A DNA stretch of 35,245 bases. Origin: an uncultured Bacteroidia bacterium (GTDB taxonomy: Bacteria; Bacteroidota; Bacteroidia; J057; CALLMJ01). The notes beneath the pieces are model-generated. The model did no database searches, had not been told where the DNA came from, and was given only the letters and a program-made list of their open reading frames with translations. Position 1 is the stretch's first letter. The number at the start of each line of letters is the position of its first letter. The stretch covers positions 1-35,245 of the forward strand of contig CALLMJ010000007.1 of assembly GCA_938006875.1 (NCBI GenBank). The letters run 5' to 3'. This document shows positions 17,633 to 26,610 of the stretch, in pieces. A program made the position numbers and the translations under genes.

Positions 17633-20600
17633 ATCTTTAAATTTTCGCCTTAACATCACTTTAGCCTCTAACTTAGTGTTGGTAGCTCTGATTACTATTG
17701 GTTCTTTATATTTTTTAGACTCCATTAAATCCAATATTAATGAGTATGAAGATGAAAAAATGAAAGTACAAAAAAATATTCATATTCTTACTACTGCAAT
17801 CCAGAAACTTCATATAAGTGTTATTCGTTCGCAAGTCAATTCCGAAAATTTACAGCTTTCTTTTCCGTTTTGGGATAAAGACTTATCAGAAATTAAAATT
17901 ATTCTTCAAAACCAATCCAAAGAATGGACAAACAACGACAAAGAAATCCTAAAAAATTTTGTACAAAACTTAGAAAAATATGAAGAAAGTTTTCTTCAAG
18001 TTTCTAAATTAATGGAAGATTATCACCTCAAACAAGACATAAACAAACTTCAAGAATCCCAAAAAATCGTATTTAATAAACTTCAAAATTATTATGACCA
18101 AACTACGCTTTGGTTAGATAAATTGGCTTCTTCTAGAAATAAAATTTTAAAATCCAAATTTGATAATTACCTCAACGAAACATTCTTTTTTAATATTTAC
18201 TTGGCTTCTGGGGTTATTGTTTTAGGATTGATTATTTTGGTAATGAGTTCTTACTTGGTTAGAACTGTTCTGAAACCTATTGTAGAAATTCATAATTATA
18301 CAAAGCAATTAGCTGATGGAGAAACTCCTCCTAAACTACAAATTGACCAAGATAACATTTTAAGTTCTATCGCCCAAAATTTATCAATACTATCAAACCG
18401 TTACCAAAAAATCCAAATTTTTTCTGATGCAATTATTTATAAAAAAAGTTTACCCGCGTTAGATACACAAACCGATGATAGGTTTTTTAAAAGTTTATTA
18501 GAACTCAAAGAAAAAATTCAGTATTTTGAAAATCAAAATGAATTAAAAAATTGGGCTTTAAAAGGTCATTTACTATTTTCTGAATTATTAAGAAAATCTC
18601 ATACCTTAGAATCGTTATCCGATGAATTTATCATTCAATTGTGTAGATACGTCAAAACTCAACAAGCCGCTTTATTTATTGTGGATGCAGAATCTAAAAT
18701 TCCTAAATTAGTTTTATCTTCTACCTATGCACAAAACGCATCTCCTGCTTTTCATGAAACTTTTTTCTTTGGTGAAGGATTAGTCGGGCAAGTAGCTATT
18801 TCTTTGGAAACCATTTATATTACCAATGTTCCTGATGATTACATTAATATGAATATCGGGGAATCATCTATTAAGCCTGCTTGTTTAATGATTGTACCCT
18901 TAGTTTCTAATGATAATCTCTATGGAGTTTTAGAAATTGCTTCCTTAAAAATTTTATATCCCGAAGAACAAGAATTTATCAAAATTATCTCTTCTAATTT
19001 TGCTTCGGTAATCAGTAATATTTATAACAACAAAAAAACTCTTCAACTTTTACAACAAGCAGAAGAACTCACCGAAAAATTAAAACTTAAATCTGATGAA
19101 CTTCAACAATATGCTTTAGAATTAGAAAAAAATCAGTTTGAAGTAAAACAGATAAACCAAAAACTAGAAAAACAAATGCTTGCATTAGACCAAACCGCAA
19201 AAGAACTTCTTCTAAGCGAAAAAAAATTACAAACTATACTTCAAAATTCTTCAGAAGTTATTGCCATTTTTGATGAGGATTATAGCCTAAAATATATTAG
19301 CCCTTCATCTTTAAGCATTTTAGGTTATTATCCTAACGAACTTTTGGGTTTTGGTATTTATAAACACATACTTCCTGAAGATATTGATAACTTAAAAAAT
19401 ACCCTCTATTTTCTTTTTACTTCTGGAAATGAAAGCGAAAGAACCCTACAAATCAAAATGAAACTTAAAAACCATCAAAATATTTTTTTGGAGATAAAAG
19501 TAAAAAATTTGATTGAAGATCATTCCATTAATGGATATTTACTTAATATACAAGATATTACGGATAGATTAAAAGCAGAAGATAACGCAAGAAGAAGGCA
19601 ACAATTCCAATCCTTATCAGAAAATTCGACTGATTTAATTATTCGTTTTGAAAAAAATTTAAAAATTGCTTATATTAACCCTGTCATTGAAAATTACACG
19701 GGTCAAAAACCTGATTTTTATATTAAGAACTCTATTCATGAAGTAGATTTTTCTCATGATATTGTAATTTTCTGGGATACCATGATTCGTGAAGTAATTA
19801 GAAACCCCAAAACACTTAAAACCGAATTAACTATTCCTAGTATTATGGGAGATAGAATTTTAAAAGTGGATATTATTCCAGAAATCAATTTAGAAAATGA
19901 AGTAGAAACCATTTTAGCATTAGCACATGACATAACAGAACAAAAAATTGCCGAGAAAAAAATACTTCAACAAAATCAAATTTTAGAAAAAATCAACGAA
20001 GAAGTTTTATTCCAGAAAAAAGAAATTGAAGAAATTAATCACGATTTAACGGAAAGTATTAATTACGCAAAAAGAATACAAGAAGCATTTTTACCGGAAC
20101 TTTCAGAAATGCAAAAAGAATTAGAAAATTTCTTTATATTTTATCAACCCAGGGATATAGTCTCAGGAGATTTTTACTGGTTCCAAAAAGTAGGGAATCA
20201 ATATTTTATAGGTATTGCAGATTGTACAGGTCATGGAGTTCCCGGAGCTTTTATGTCCTTGATTGGTCATAACATTTTAAATGAGTTAGTGAACCAAAAA
20301 GAAATCAGAACCACTTCTACAATATTGGAGCAACTTCATCAAGAAATTTTTAGAAGATTAAAACAAGCTGAATCGGGTTCAAAAGATGGAATGGACGTGG
20401 CAATTATTAGAATTGATTTTACCAAAAAAGTAGTGGAATTTGCGGGAGCTGGTCGCCCATTACTTTGGTGGCATCAATATGACTTACATGAAATTAAAGG
20501 AAACAAATTAGGTGTTGGAGGTACAACCATTCAAGAAGACAGAAAGTATGAACATCATATTCTCAATATTGAAAATGGTGATGCTATTTATCTATTTACT

Positions 20601-20798
20601 GATGGTTATACCGACCAATTCGGTGGAAACCAAAATAGAAAATTTACTTCGCCACGTTTTCGTGAGTTATTATTAAAAAATCAGCATAAAAAAATACAAG
20701 ATATTGAAAATCTTTTAAGAAAAACCTTTGAAGAATGGAAAGGAAATGAACCACAAACCGATGATGTATTAGTTTTTGGTATCAAATTTATTTTTTAA
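17619..20798 (+). CDS. Membrane HAMP-GAF-PAS-PAS sensor with C-terminal SpoIIE/PP2C-type phosphatase
   Basis: Two TM segments; GAF GEGLVGQVAISLETIYITNVPDDY; PAS; PP2C YQPRDIVSGDFYWF, IGIADCTGHGVPGAFMSLIGHNILNELV, DGMDVAIIRID, YLFTDGYTDQFGG, PQTDDVLVFGIKF. Confidence 0.9.
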   Translation: MKFYKSLNFRLNITLASNLVLVALITIGSLYFLDSIKSNINEYEDEKMKVQKNIHILTTAIQKLHISVIRSQVNSENLQLSFPFWDKDLSEIKIILQNQSKEWTNNDKEILKNFVQNLEKYEESFLQVSKLMEDYHLKQDINKLQESQKIVFNKLQNYYDQTTLWLDKLASSRNKILKSKFDNYLNETFFFNIYLASGVIVLGLIILVMSSYLVRTVLKPIVEIHNYTKQLADGETPPKLQIDQDNILSSIAQNLSILSNRYQKIQIFSDAIIYKKSLPALDTQTDDRFFKSLLELKEKIQYFENQNELKNWALKGHLLFSELLRKSHTLESLSDEFIIQLCRYVKTQQAALFIVDAESKIPKLVLSSTYAQNASPAFHETFFFGEGLVGQVAISLETIYITNVPDDYINMNIGESSIKPACLMIVPLVSNDNLYGVLEIASLKILYPEEQEFIKIISSNFASVISNIYNNKKTLQLLQQAEELTEKLKLKSDELQQYALELEKNQFEVKQINQKLEKQMLALDQTAKELLLSEKKLQTILQNSSEVIAIFDEDYSLKYISPSSLSILGYYPNELLGFGIYKHILPEDIDNLKNTLYFLFTSGNESERTLQIKMKLKNHQNIFLEIKVKNLIEDHSINGYLLNIQDITDRLKAEDNARRRQQFQSLSENSTDLIIRFEKNLKIAYINPVIENYTGQKPDFYIKNSIHEVDFSHDIVIFWDTMIREVIRNPKTLKTELTIPSIMGDRILKVDIIPEINLENEVETILALAHDITEQKIAEKKILQQNQILEKINEEVLFQKKEIEEINHDLTESINYAKRIQEAFLPELSEMQKELENFFIFYQPRDIVSGDFYWFQKVGNQYFIGIADCTGHGVPGAFMSLIGHNILNELVNQKEIRTTSTILEQLHQEIFRRLKQAESGSKDGMDVAIIRIDFTKKVVEFAGAGRPLLWWHQYDLHEIKGNKLGVGGTTIQEDRKYEHHILNIENGDAIYLFTDGYTDQFGGNQNRKFTSPRFRELLLKNQHKKIQDIENLLRKTFEEWKGNEPQTDDVLVFGIKFIF

Positions 20799-20839
20799 TT
20801 TTTTAATCATTTTTCTTTATAAGTTCCGTATTTATTGCA

Positions 20840-20847
20840 TATATTTG
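20840..20847 (+). promoter_or_regulatory. Bacteroidetes-type -7 box
   Basis: TATATTTG 24 nt upstream of ATG at 20872. Confidence 0.45.
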
Positions 20848-20871
20848 CGAAAAATAAGCACTTCAAATTAT

Positions 20872-21780
20872 ATGAAAAAGATTTTGACTTTTTTAATCGT
20901 TTTATTGATGTTTACACATCAAAAAAGTTTATCACAAACTGAAACAGTCGTTAAAAAATCAGGGACTGAAATTAAAATTTTATGTTGGAATATATTTATG
21001 CTACCTCTTATAAACAAAGGACAATGGGGTAGAGTAAATCATATTGAAAAACACTTAAAAGAAAATCATTATGATGTTTTAGTTTTACAAGAAGTTTTTA
21101 GAGAAAATATAAAAAAAAGGCTTATAAAATCCTTAACAGAAGAATATCCTTATTTTGCAGGACCTCCGGGTAAAGACTTTGGTTTATTTGGACAAGACGG
21201 TGGTGTTATGATTTTTTCTAAACACCCAATTGTAAATACGGATATTATTAAATTTAATGAAGGATGCAAAGGGGCTGATTGTTTATCGCAGAAAGGTGCT
21301 GTTTTGGTGGAAATACAAAAAGGTACTCAAACTTTTCAAGTAGTTGGTACTCATCTACAATCCATGTCAAGTAATGAATGCCAAAAAATAAGAGACAGAC
21401 AAATGTGTTCTATTTATACTGATTTACTTCAAAAGCATTACAAAACACAAGTTCCACAATTTATTGTAGGAGATTTGAACACAGAATGTCATATCCCTCA
21501 ACGTTACATAAGAATGCTTACTCTTTTAGATGCTAAAGATGCGGCTAATTCCAAAGAATTTAAAACTTATTCCACTCAAAATAAATTTAATTCAAATCCT
21601 AATGATGAAGGTACTCTAGATTATATCCTTTATCGTGCTAATCAATCTTTCTTAAAAATCAAGCATGGCTTTGTAAAAATCTTTAAAGGTAAATGGTCTG
21701 ATGATAATGATGATTTATCTGACCATTACGCTGTTGAAGCCATTTTTGAAGTTTTTGAAGAAACTTCTTCCGTTGATTAA
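20872..21780 (+). CDS. Secreted endonuclease/exonuclease/phosphatase-fold protein, sphingomyelinase C-like phosphodiesterase
   Basis: Signal peptide MKKILTFLIVLLMFTHQKSLSQ; KILCWNIFMLP, VLVLQEVFRE, DGGVMIFSKHPIV, GCKGADCLSQKGAVLVEI, VVGTHLQS, VGDLNTE, LDYILYR, SDHYAVEAIF. Confidence 0.8.
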   Translation: MKKILTFLIVLLMFTHQKSLSQTETVVKKSGTEIKILCWNIFMLPLINKGQWGRVNHIEKHLKENHYDVLVLQEVFRENIKKRLIKSLTEEYPYFAGPPGKDFGLFGQDGGVMIFSKHPIVNTDIIKFNEGCKGADCLSQKGAVLVEIQKGTQTFQVVGTHLQSMSSNECQKIRDRQMCSIYTDLLQKHYKTQVPQFIVGDLNTECHIPQRYIRMLTLLDAKDAANSKEFKTYSTQNKFNSNPNDEGTLDYILYRANQSFLKIKHGFVKIFKGKWSDDNDDLSDHYAVEAIFEVFEETSSVD

Positions 21781-21783
21781 AAA

Positions 21784-22881
21784 ATGTGGGAATATTTTGT
21801 TTTAATGGTAATTACTTTATATATAGTCATTCATTTTGTTTATTGTTTACATTTTTGGATTAAACCCACACAAATTAAAACCAATCAATCTTTATCGCCT
21901 GTATCTATTATCCTTGCGGTTCGTAACGAAGAAAAAAATCTACCACAAATTCTTAATTCTTTGATTTTTCAGGATTATCCAAAGGATTTAATGGAAGTAA
22001 TTATTGGTAATGACCAATCAGAAGACCAAAGTTTACAAACTCTATTAGAATGGGCTGAAAAGTATTCATGGATAAAAGTTATCAACATCGAAAAAAAATT
22101 ACCTAATTTAAAAGGTAAACAAAATGTTTTAGCTCAATTAATTCCCTTAGCAAGCCATGAAAATATCCTAATTACCGATGCAGATATATCATTACCCAAA
22201 ACGTGGGTCAAGACCCTACTGGCTCACTTAGAAAATCAAGACATGGTCTCTGCACCTACTATTGTTCAAGGAAACCAACTTTTTCATCAACTTCAAGGTT
22301 TAGACTGGCTGTTTAGTATTAGCGTAATAAAGCCTTTTAGTGACTGGGGTTTTCCAATAACAGCAGTAGGAAATAATATGGGTTTCAAAAAATCTAAATA
22401 TTTAGAATTTGGTGGTTACGAAAGTTTAAATTTTTCTTTAACGGAAGATTATGTTTTATTTGAAAAAATGATTTTAAAAAATCATGGCAAATTTGAGTGG
22501 GTTCATTTACCAGAGGTTTTAAATATTTCTGAACCAGTTCAAGACTTAAAAACTTTTTTACATCAAAGGAAACGGTGGTATGAGGGTGCAAAAAAAGGAC
22601 CATGGTATGCCATTTTGATTTTTATTCATCATGTTTTAATTTACCCTGCTTTATTTTTAAGTTTTTTTATTTTTCCTTTACAAATTTCTTTGATATTTTG
22701 GGCAACTAAATGGTTAACAGATTTTGTATGGCTCTGGACAGCCTGTATGCACCTAAAAAAACAAAGTTTATTGAAATATTTTATTCCCTTTCAAATTTAC
22801 TTTTTAATGATTACAATTCTTTTACCTTGGTATTTTTGGATATCCCAAAAAATTGAATGGAAAGGAAGAATTTATGAATAA
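21784..22881 (+). CDS. Membrane glycosyltransferase family 2
   Basis: VSIILAVRNEEKNLPQILNSLIFQDYP; ILITDADISLPKTW (DxD); FLHQRKRWYEGA (QxxRW); N- and C-terminal TM segments; starts 3 nt after the previous stop. Confidence 0.88.
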   Translation: MWEYFVLMVITLYIVIHFVYCLHFWIKPTQIKTNQSLSPVSIILAVRNEEKNLPQILNSLIFQDYPKDLMEVIIGNDQSEDQSLQTLLEWAEKYSWIKVINIEKKLPNLKGKQNVLAQLIPLASHENILITDADISLPKTWVKTLLAHLENQDMVSAPTIVQGNQLFHQLQGLDWLFSISVIKPFSDWGFPITAVGNNMGFKKSKYLEFGGYESLNFSLTEDYVLFEKMILKNHGKFEWVHLPEVLNISEPVQDLKTFLHQRKRWYEGAKKGPWYAILIFIHHVLIYPALFLSFFIFPLQISLIFWATKWLTDFVWLWTACMHLKKQSLLKYFIPFQIYFLMITILLPWYFWISQKIEWKGRIYE

Positions 22882-22911
22882 AATCCATTGAGAATTATTT
22901 ATCATAAACTA

Positions 22912-23220
22912 CTATTTCCCTCCGGAATAACTGCCTCCTTTATATCCCCCACCGTAATAACTTCTATCGTATTCTTTATATTCAATTTCTAACTCTCCGT
23001 CTTCATCATAAGTATAAATAGGTTTGGGTTTGATGACATAATTGGTTTTTCTAAAATCAGAAAGAAGAACCTTGGTTGTATCATTAAAAATATAATTAGA
23101 ACTTAATTTATCCCCTTTTCTAAAGTTTTTATTGGGGACACCGCTAGAAATAGCAAAATGAATAATAAAAACAATCAAAAAAATGCCAGCGAATAAAATA
23201 AAGAATCCAAATTTTTTCAT
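22912..23220 (-). CDS. Small TM protein with Gly/Tyr-rich C-terminal tail
   Basis: MKKFGFFILFAGIFLIVFIIHFAISSG...YDRSYYGGGYKGGSYSGGK; overlaps the upstream gene by 4 nt. Confidence 0.7.
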   Translation of the reverse strand: MKKFGFFILFAGIFLIVFIIHFAISSGVPNKNFRKGDKLSSNYIFNDTTKVLLSDFRKTNYVIKPKPIYTYDEDGELEIEYKEYDRSYYGGGYKGGSYSGGK

Positions 23221-24683
23221 TTTTTTTCTGATTTAGGTTGAAAAACCCATTCTGAAATAGGTAAATATAAAATCCATAAACTAGCAAGTACAAAAGAAAC
23301 TATCAACATACCAAAAGAACTATAAAGTTCTTTTTGAACAGTCAAATGACCAATAAAAATATCAGAATCATTTTCTGATGAATTAAAATAAATAGGTTTA
23401 GAAACAATAAAACCTTCAATATTTTCGTTCCATCTTTTCCAACCGTATTCATTAATTTCGTCTAAAACAACATCGTTCTTATCGGTTATCAAAATTTGCA
23501 TTAGATTAGGACTAAAATTAAAATAATAATTGCTGTTTGCTTTAATTTTGATAGGATATTTTGGGAGTTCAGCTTTATAGGTAGAATAAGTTATTAAGTA
23601 TTGATTTAAAACGGTAGTATCTTTAGATAAAATAGCAAAATCTAAGTTGGGGTCTTTTAATTCTGAATATTCAACGTCTTTGTTGAGTAAATCTTCAGTT
23701 AGTGGATAGGTTTTTTCACCAATTTCTTCTTGAACATAAACACTGTCATAAGTAAATGTTTCATAGATTTTCTTCTTTTCTTCTTTTTTGTTAATAAGTT
23801 CTCTTTTTTGATTAATTTCTACGTTTAAAACATAAGGTTGATAGTCTATGATAGCTAAAATTAAACATATAACAGAAGCCCAACCCAAGGTTCTTTTAGT
23901 CCATACGTAACGGTCAAAAAGTAAAAATATATTTTGATTAGCTTCTTCATCTTTAGCAAACCATTTTTTAAGATTTTTAATAGATAAATATTTTTCTTCA
24001 AAGAATTCTATTTCGTTTACTTCAAATTGATTTTCAGCACTTTCATTAGTACGCCATTCAATTACATAAGAAGTTTTATTTTTTTCATAAGAAGCGTAGT
24101 GAATAGTATCACCGGGCTTAATTTGATAGGTAGTTTCTCCCTCAAAATAAATAACTTTTGCTGAACCTGCTTCACTTAAAGGTTGTAATTGGGTGGGTTT
24201 AGGGTCTATACCCATCAATAATTCAGGGCTATCAGTGGGTAAATTAGGATATTTAGGAATAATATTCTTAGAAACATAAAAACCATCAGCATCTTCAACG
24301 ATATAAAAATAATCATAACGTTCACCCATTAAAAGCCATTCATCATATACCCACTTTTCTGTTCCATAACCTTCATAATACCCTTCTTTCCAGTATTCCA
24401 TGTGGGTAGTTTGCCAGCGAGTTCTACCAATAATCTTGTATTCAAAACCATTGATGACAGCTTTCAAATCTAATTTCAAAAAGGAAAAAGGTGGGTATTT
24501 AGAAGGACTGTTGAGTTTCATAATAATTTTTGAAACTTCTGAATTGGGGTCTGATACAGTTCCGCAATAATTACAGCCTACATATTTGGTTTTTTTGTTG
24601 ATAAGCTTTAATTGATTACCACAATTAGGGCAATTAAATTGTTTTACATCTTCAACAAATTTTTGTGATTGTATTTCAGCCAT
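23217..24683 (-). CDS. Zinc-ribbon plus DUF4178-like membrane protein
   Basis: N-terminal FNCPNCGNQLKLINKKTKYVGCNYCGT; duplicated region resembling DUF4178 (YKIIGRTRW...YWKEGYYEGYGTEKWVYDEWLLMGERYDYFYIVEDADGFY); two TM helices. Confidence 0.7.
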   Translation of the reverse strand: MAEIQSQKFVEDVKQFNCPNCGNQLKLINKKTKYVGCNYCGTVSDPNSEVSKIIMKLNSPSKYPPFSFLKLDLKAVINGFEYKIIGRTRWQTTHMEYWKEGYYEGYGTEKWVYDEWLLMGERYDYFYIVEDADGFYVSKNIIPKYPNLPTDSPELLMGIDPKPTQLQPLSEAGSAKVIYFEGETTYQIKPGDTIHYASYEKNKTSYVIEWRTNESAENQFEVNEIEFFEEKYLSIKNLKKWFAKDEEANQNIFLLFDRYVWTKRTLGWASVICLILAIIDYQPYVLNVEINQKRELINKKEEKKKIYETFTYDSVYVQEEIGEKTYPLTEDLLNKDVEYSELKDPNLDFAILSKDTTVLNQYLITYSTYKAELPKYPIKIKANSNYYFNFSPNLMQILITDKNDVVLDEINEYGWKRWNENIEGFIVSKPIYFNSSENDSDIFIGHLTVQKELYSSFGMLIVSFVLASLWILYLPISEWVFQPKSEKK

Positions 24684-24686
24684 TGA

Positions 24687-26420
24687 TTATTTTTTATAAA
24701 CCCATCTACGAACACCTATTCCTTCAATTTCTAATGTATAAACACCCTCTGTAATTCCTTCTAATTGAATATAAAATTGTTTTCCTTCATAATGATTTTG
24801 ATAAATCAGTTTTCCGATTCCATCATAGATACGAACATTATGTTTACCTTCCTGGGTTAACTCTACATAAAAATTGCCATCGTTGGGATTAGGATAAATC
24901 TTAAATTGAGACGTAACAGGTTGAGTATTTTTTGTAAGAGAATAAGAAATTACATTGGAGGTATCCGCACCACAACTATTGATATAAACTGCATAATAAT
25001 TTCCAGACTGCGTAACCCATAAAGTATCATTATTTGAGCTTAATAATGAATCATGCCCGGTTGTTAAAGAATAATACCAATAAACTGGCTCATGATTAGC
25101 AACTAAAATGGTGTTTGAGCTAGAATCGGTGGATAATTGGATAGATAAATTGGTAACTGGTGTATCCACCCAAACCGTGTAATCCAAACTAAATGAACAG
25201 GAATTTTCATCTACTCCAAGAACTTGTAGAACATGATTTCCGTATGAACCTGCAATAACAACCGCAAAACTATCGGTAATCGCTCCACCACTAATTAATG
25301 CTAAACCATTAGGAATCATCCATTGATTTGATGATGCTTGATGATTCAGACTTACTGTAAATGTATCCCCTTGACATAACACCATAGGCTGTGATTGTAC
25401 AAATTCAATTCTGTGTATGGTAATTAAAGTATCATAAATACAATCTGTAACTGTGTTTTCTAATGCTAATGTAAACGAACCATAACCGTTAATTTGAGTA
25501 TTAAAATTGGAATTACCCATTAGCATGGTATCAGAAAAACTTAATGTTGTATCATAACCCAAAATAAACCAATTCAAATTATTAGAATTTCCTGTAAATT
25601 GGACAGTATTGCCGGAACATAAATTGTTGATGCTAACAATTTCTGGATTGGAGTGAATTTGAACAATGGTATCTTTAGAACAGCCATTAGAACTTGAAAA
25701 ACGTAATGTTACAGTTCCTTCGCCTGAAAATTGTAGCAAATAACTAGAACTATCCAAATTTGTAATCTGAGCATTTGCAGTTCCATTAGCAATCAATAAA
25801 GAACAAGTGGAAGCATTTTGTGTAGCAAATACATAGGATTGACCATTACATATATTAGAAGTTGCTTGTGTAAAAATGGGTGGATTAGAACATAAAGGCA
25901 AACAAATCGAAGAGTTAATAAAATTAGCATACTCTTTAATACTGGTTCCGTCACTTTGTTTAATAGCTAAAGGAGCAATTCTCCAAGTGATAGAATTACA
26001 TTGTGTAGGGTCGGTTATAGGTATATGAATTCTGCCAATTCTTGTTCTTCCAGTAGGTACAGTGCTACCAGAACCTGGTGAACCCGAAATATAATTAATG
26101 TTCATATTGACATAATTAGAATTATTATGCCCAACAGTTAAATCAAAATAATTGGTGGGATTATTATTATTGTCCCATGGACCATCAAAAGAGGGGTCTT
26201 TATACATTCCAGGAATATTTAATGCAGAAGCATTTACAAAAACACTAAAATTAGAGGAACCAAAAGCAAAAGCAGTAGAACCTGTAGGCCTTTCCACCAT
26301 AAAATCAAGAATTAATTCATTGCCCATCACACTTTGATCAACCTCTAAATTATAGGAAATTTGTGCATATAAATGGATATGACAAGTTACGCATATCAAA
26401 ATAATAAAACTAAACTTCAT
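24687..26420 (-). CDS. Secreted T9SS type A sorting-domain protein with Ig/PKD-like repeats
   Basis: Signal peptide MKFSFIILICVTCHIHLYAQ; C-terminal FKIYPNPNDGNFYVELTQEGKHNVRIYDGIGKLIYQNHYEGKQFYIQLEGITEGVYTLEIE. Confidence 0.85.
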   Translation of the reverse strand: MKFSFIILICVTCHIHLYAQISYNLEVDQSVMGNELILDFMVERPTGSTAFAFGSSNFSVFVNASALNIPGMYKDPSFDGPWDNNNNPTNYFDLTVGHNNSNYVNMNINYISGSPGSGSTVPTGRTRIGRIHIPITDPTQCNSITWRIAPLAIKQSDGTSIKEYANFINSSICLPLCSNPPIFTQATSNICNGQSYVFATQNASTCSLLIANGTANAQITNLDSSSYLLQFSGEGTVTLRFSSSNGCSKDTIVQIHSNPEIVSINNLCSGNTVQFTGNSNNLNWFILGYDTTLSFSDTMLMGNSNFNTQINGYGSFTLALENTVTDCIYDTLITIHRIEFVQSQPMVLCQGDTFTVSLNHQASSNQWMIPNGLALISGGAITDSFAVVIAGSYGNHVLQVLGVDENSCSFSLDYTVWVDTPVTNLSIQLSTDSSSNTILVANHEPVYWYYSLTTGHDSLLSSNNDTLWVTQSGNYYAVYINSCGADTSNVISYSLTKNTQPVTSQFKIYPNPNDGNFYVELTQEGKHNVRIYDGIGKLIYQNHYEGKQFYIQLEGITEGVYTLEIEGIGVRRWVYKK

Positions 26421-26440
26421 GATTTAATTGGTTATTTATG

Positions 26441-26448
26441 CAAAGTTA
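26441..26448 (-). promoter_or_regulatory. Bacteroidetes-type -7 box
   Basis: - strand TAACTTTG 21 nt upstream of ATG at 26420. Confidence 0.45.
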
Positions 26449-26610
26449 ATAAGAAAATTCGAAAGAATTAAAGAAAGTTATAATTTTATTTGGTAATTTT
26501 CGGGAAGCATAACTTGTGAAGTATAAGCTTTAAAATATTGAGTTTATAAAACTCCAAAACAATGATAGCCCGAACCTGAACTTTTAATGAAGGTTTAAGA
26601 CTTTATAGAA

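Noticed and set aside
10669-20798. Interpretation as a defence or phage-related system
   Set aside because: Domains are sensory/regulatory (PAS, GAF, HAMP, CheR, CheB, SpoIIE); no nuclease, integrase or toxin features in the operon.
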